DNA of 64,000 nucleotides, from the NCBI RefSeq assembly GCF_009830105.1, contig NZ_WURB01000023.1, forward strand, positions 1 to 64,000, written 5' to 3'. The notes below the pieces were generated by a model, which saw only the letters and a program-made list of their open reading frames with translations, was not told the origin of the DNA and did no database searches. This DNA comes from Microvirga makkahensis. GTDB lineage: Bacteria > Pseudomonadota > Alphaproteobacteria > Rhizobiales > Beijerinckiaceae. Position 1 is the stretch's first letter, and each line of letters opens with the position of its first letter. Made by a program: the position numbers and the translations under genes. This document shows positions 63,717 to 64,000 of this stretch, piece by piece.

Positions 63717-64000
63717 CGTCGCACCGATAGCCCAGTCGCAAGTCCCTCTCAATGGATTGAGGGGAGGGGCTGGACGGGCTTCGTCGAAACTGAGCGCCGT
63801 GCCGCCCGGCAGCTCAAGGCGAAGAGAGCGCCGGCTTGAATCGTCGAAGGGACGTCGGCCTGGATCGCTTGGAAGCGACATGGCGAGAGCCTGGGGCGGA
63901 GCAGGCCAAACCCAGAGAGCATCCGGTCCGAGCGCGGGTACGGCTGGTGGGCTTCGAACATCTTTCCGCCGAATGCCAAGCCCCGGCACTCGCGTCATGC
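63717..64000. other. Right-hand end of the window, no gene recognised
   Basis: Open frames on both strands run through this stretch because of high GC, but none shows a family motif or a ribosome-binding site. A gene continuing beyond 64000 cannot be excluded. Confidence 0.4.

Noticed and set aside
63537..63998. 153-codon minus-strand frame at the right end
   Set aside because: Pro/Arg/Ala-rich, no ribosome-binding site and no motif; likely a high-GC chance frame.

Overview
The window reads as chromosomal DNA of a high-GC alphaproteobacterium of the order Hyphomicrobiales/Rhizobiales. The gene set (HWE-type histidine kinase, DUF1236 protein, aerobic cobalamin pathway with CobNGHIJKLME, fused urease gamma-beta subunit, obgE-proB-proA-nadD-rsfS-rlmH-envC-ctpA-rppH order) fits Methylobacteriaceae, and I would guess a Microvirga-like genus. 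The genus is an inference from gene content, not a measurement.

Layout. 1-6.8 kb: the 3' part of a secreted serralysin-type RTX protein with a tiny downstream gene, a TetR regulator, a large PAS/GAF HWE histidine kinase and the folate genes folP-folB-folK. 6.98-9.04 kb: a queuosine-precursor operon led by a clear preQ1-I riboswitch. The ORF directly behind the riboswitch is a 55-codon stump of a queC gene, which ends one base before the queE start; queE, queD and an intact queC of a different sequence type follow. 9.07-29.75 kb: a large cobalamin block in several transcription units: cobA-cobB-zinc-ribbon-bluB; cbiD; cobL-cobE-cobM; cobK; a long operon hupE-DUF1636-cobW-cobN-cobG-cobH-cobI-cobJ behind a cobalamin riboswitch; cobO-cobQ; cbiB; cobC. 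29.75-30.85 kb: a decayed phage terminase large-subunit gene abutting the 3' end of tRNA-Ser(CGA).

31-42.2 kb is conserved housekeeping: rplU-rpmA, a GNAT acetyltransferase, obgE, proB/proA with a DUF72 gene inserted on the other strand, nadD, rsfS, rlmH, an EnvC-like activator, the CtpA protease and rppH. 42.2-47.8 kb is accessory: a structured leader and DUF1236 protein, a small acidic protein, a second RTX protein, a broken GlxA-type regulator, and an intact cysteine hydrolase and metallo-beta-lactamase-fold hydrolase. 48.1-59.2 kb is one nitrogen unit, a urea ABC transporter urtABCDE followed by ureD-ureAB-ureC-ureE-ureF-ureG-ureJ, preceded by a textbook sigma-54 promoter. 59.2-64 kb is a decayed accessory tail: IS3-type transposase remnant, frameshifted conserved gene, AT-richer acyltransferase, a DUF1376-like gene split by a frameshift, and strong palindromes.

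Working together, urea import plus urease yields ammonia under nitrogen control, with nickel supply by UreJ and UreE. The B12 block makes cobyrinate and adenosylcobamide intermediates with HupE as probable cobalt importer under B12 feedback. cobF, cobST and the late nucleotide-loop genes (cobP, cobU, cobV) are absent from this window. The most unusual observations are the riboswitch-gated queC stump in front of queE, and a ~215-bp non-coding module present twice (44962-45180 and 62550-62765), each time upstream of a minus-strand gene and containing nested inverted repeats.
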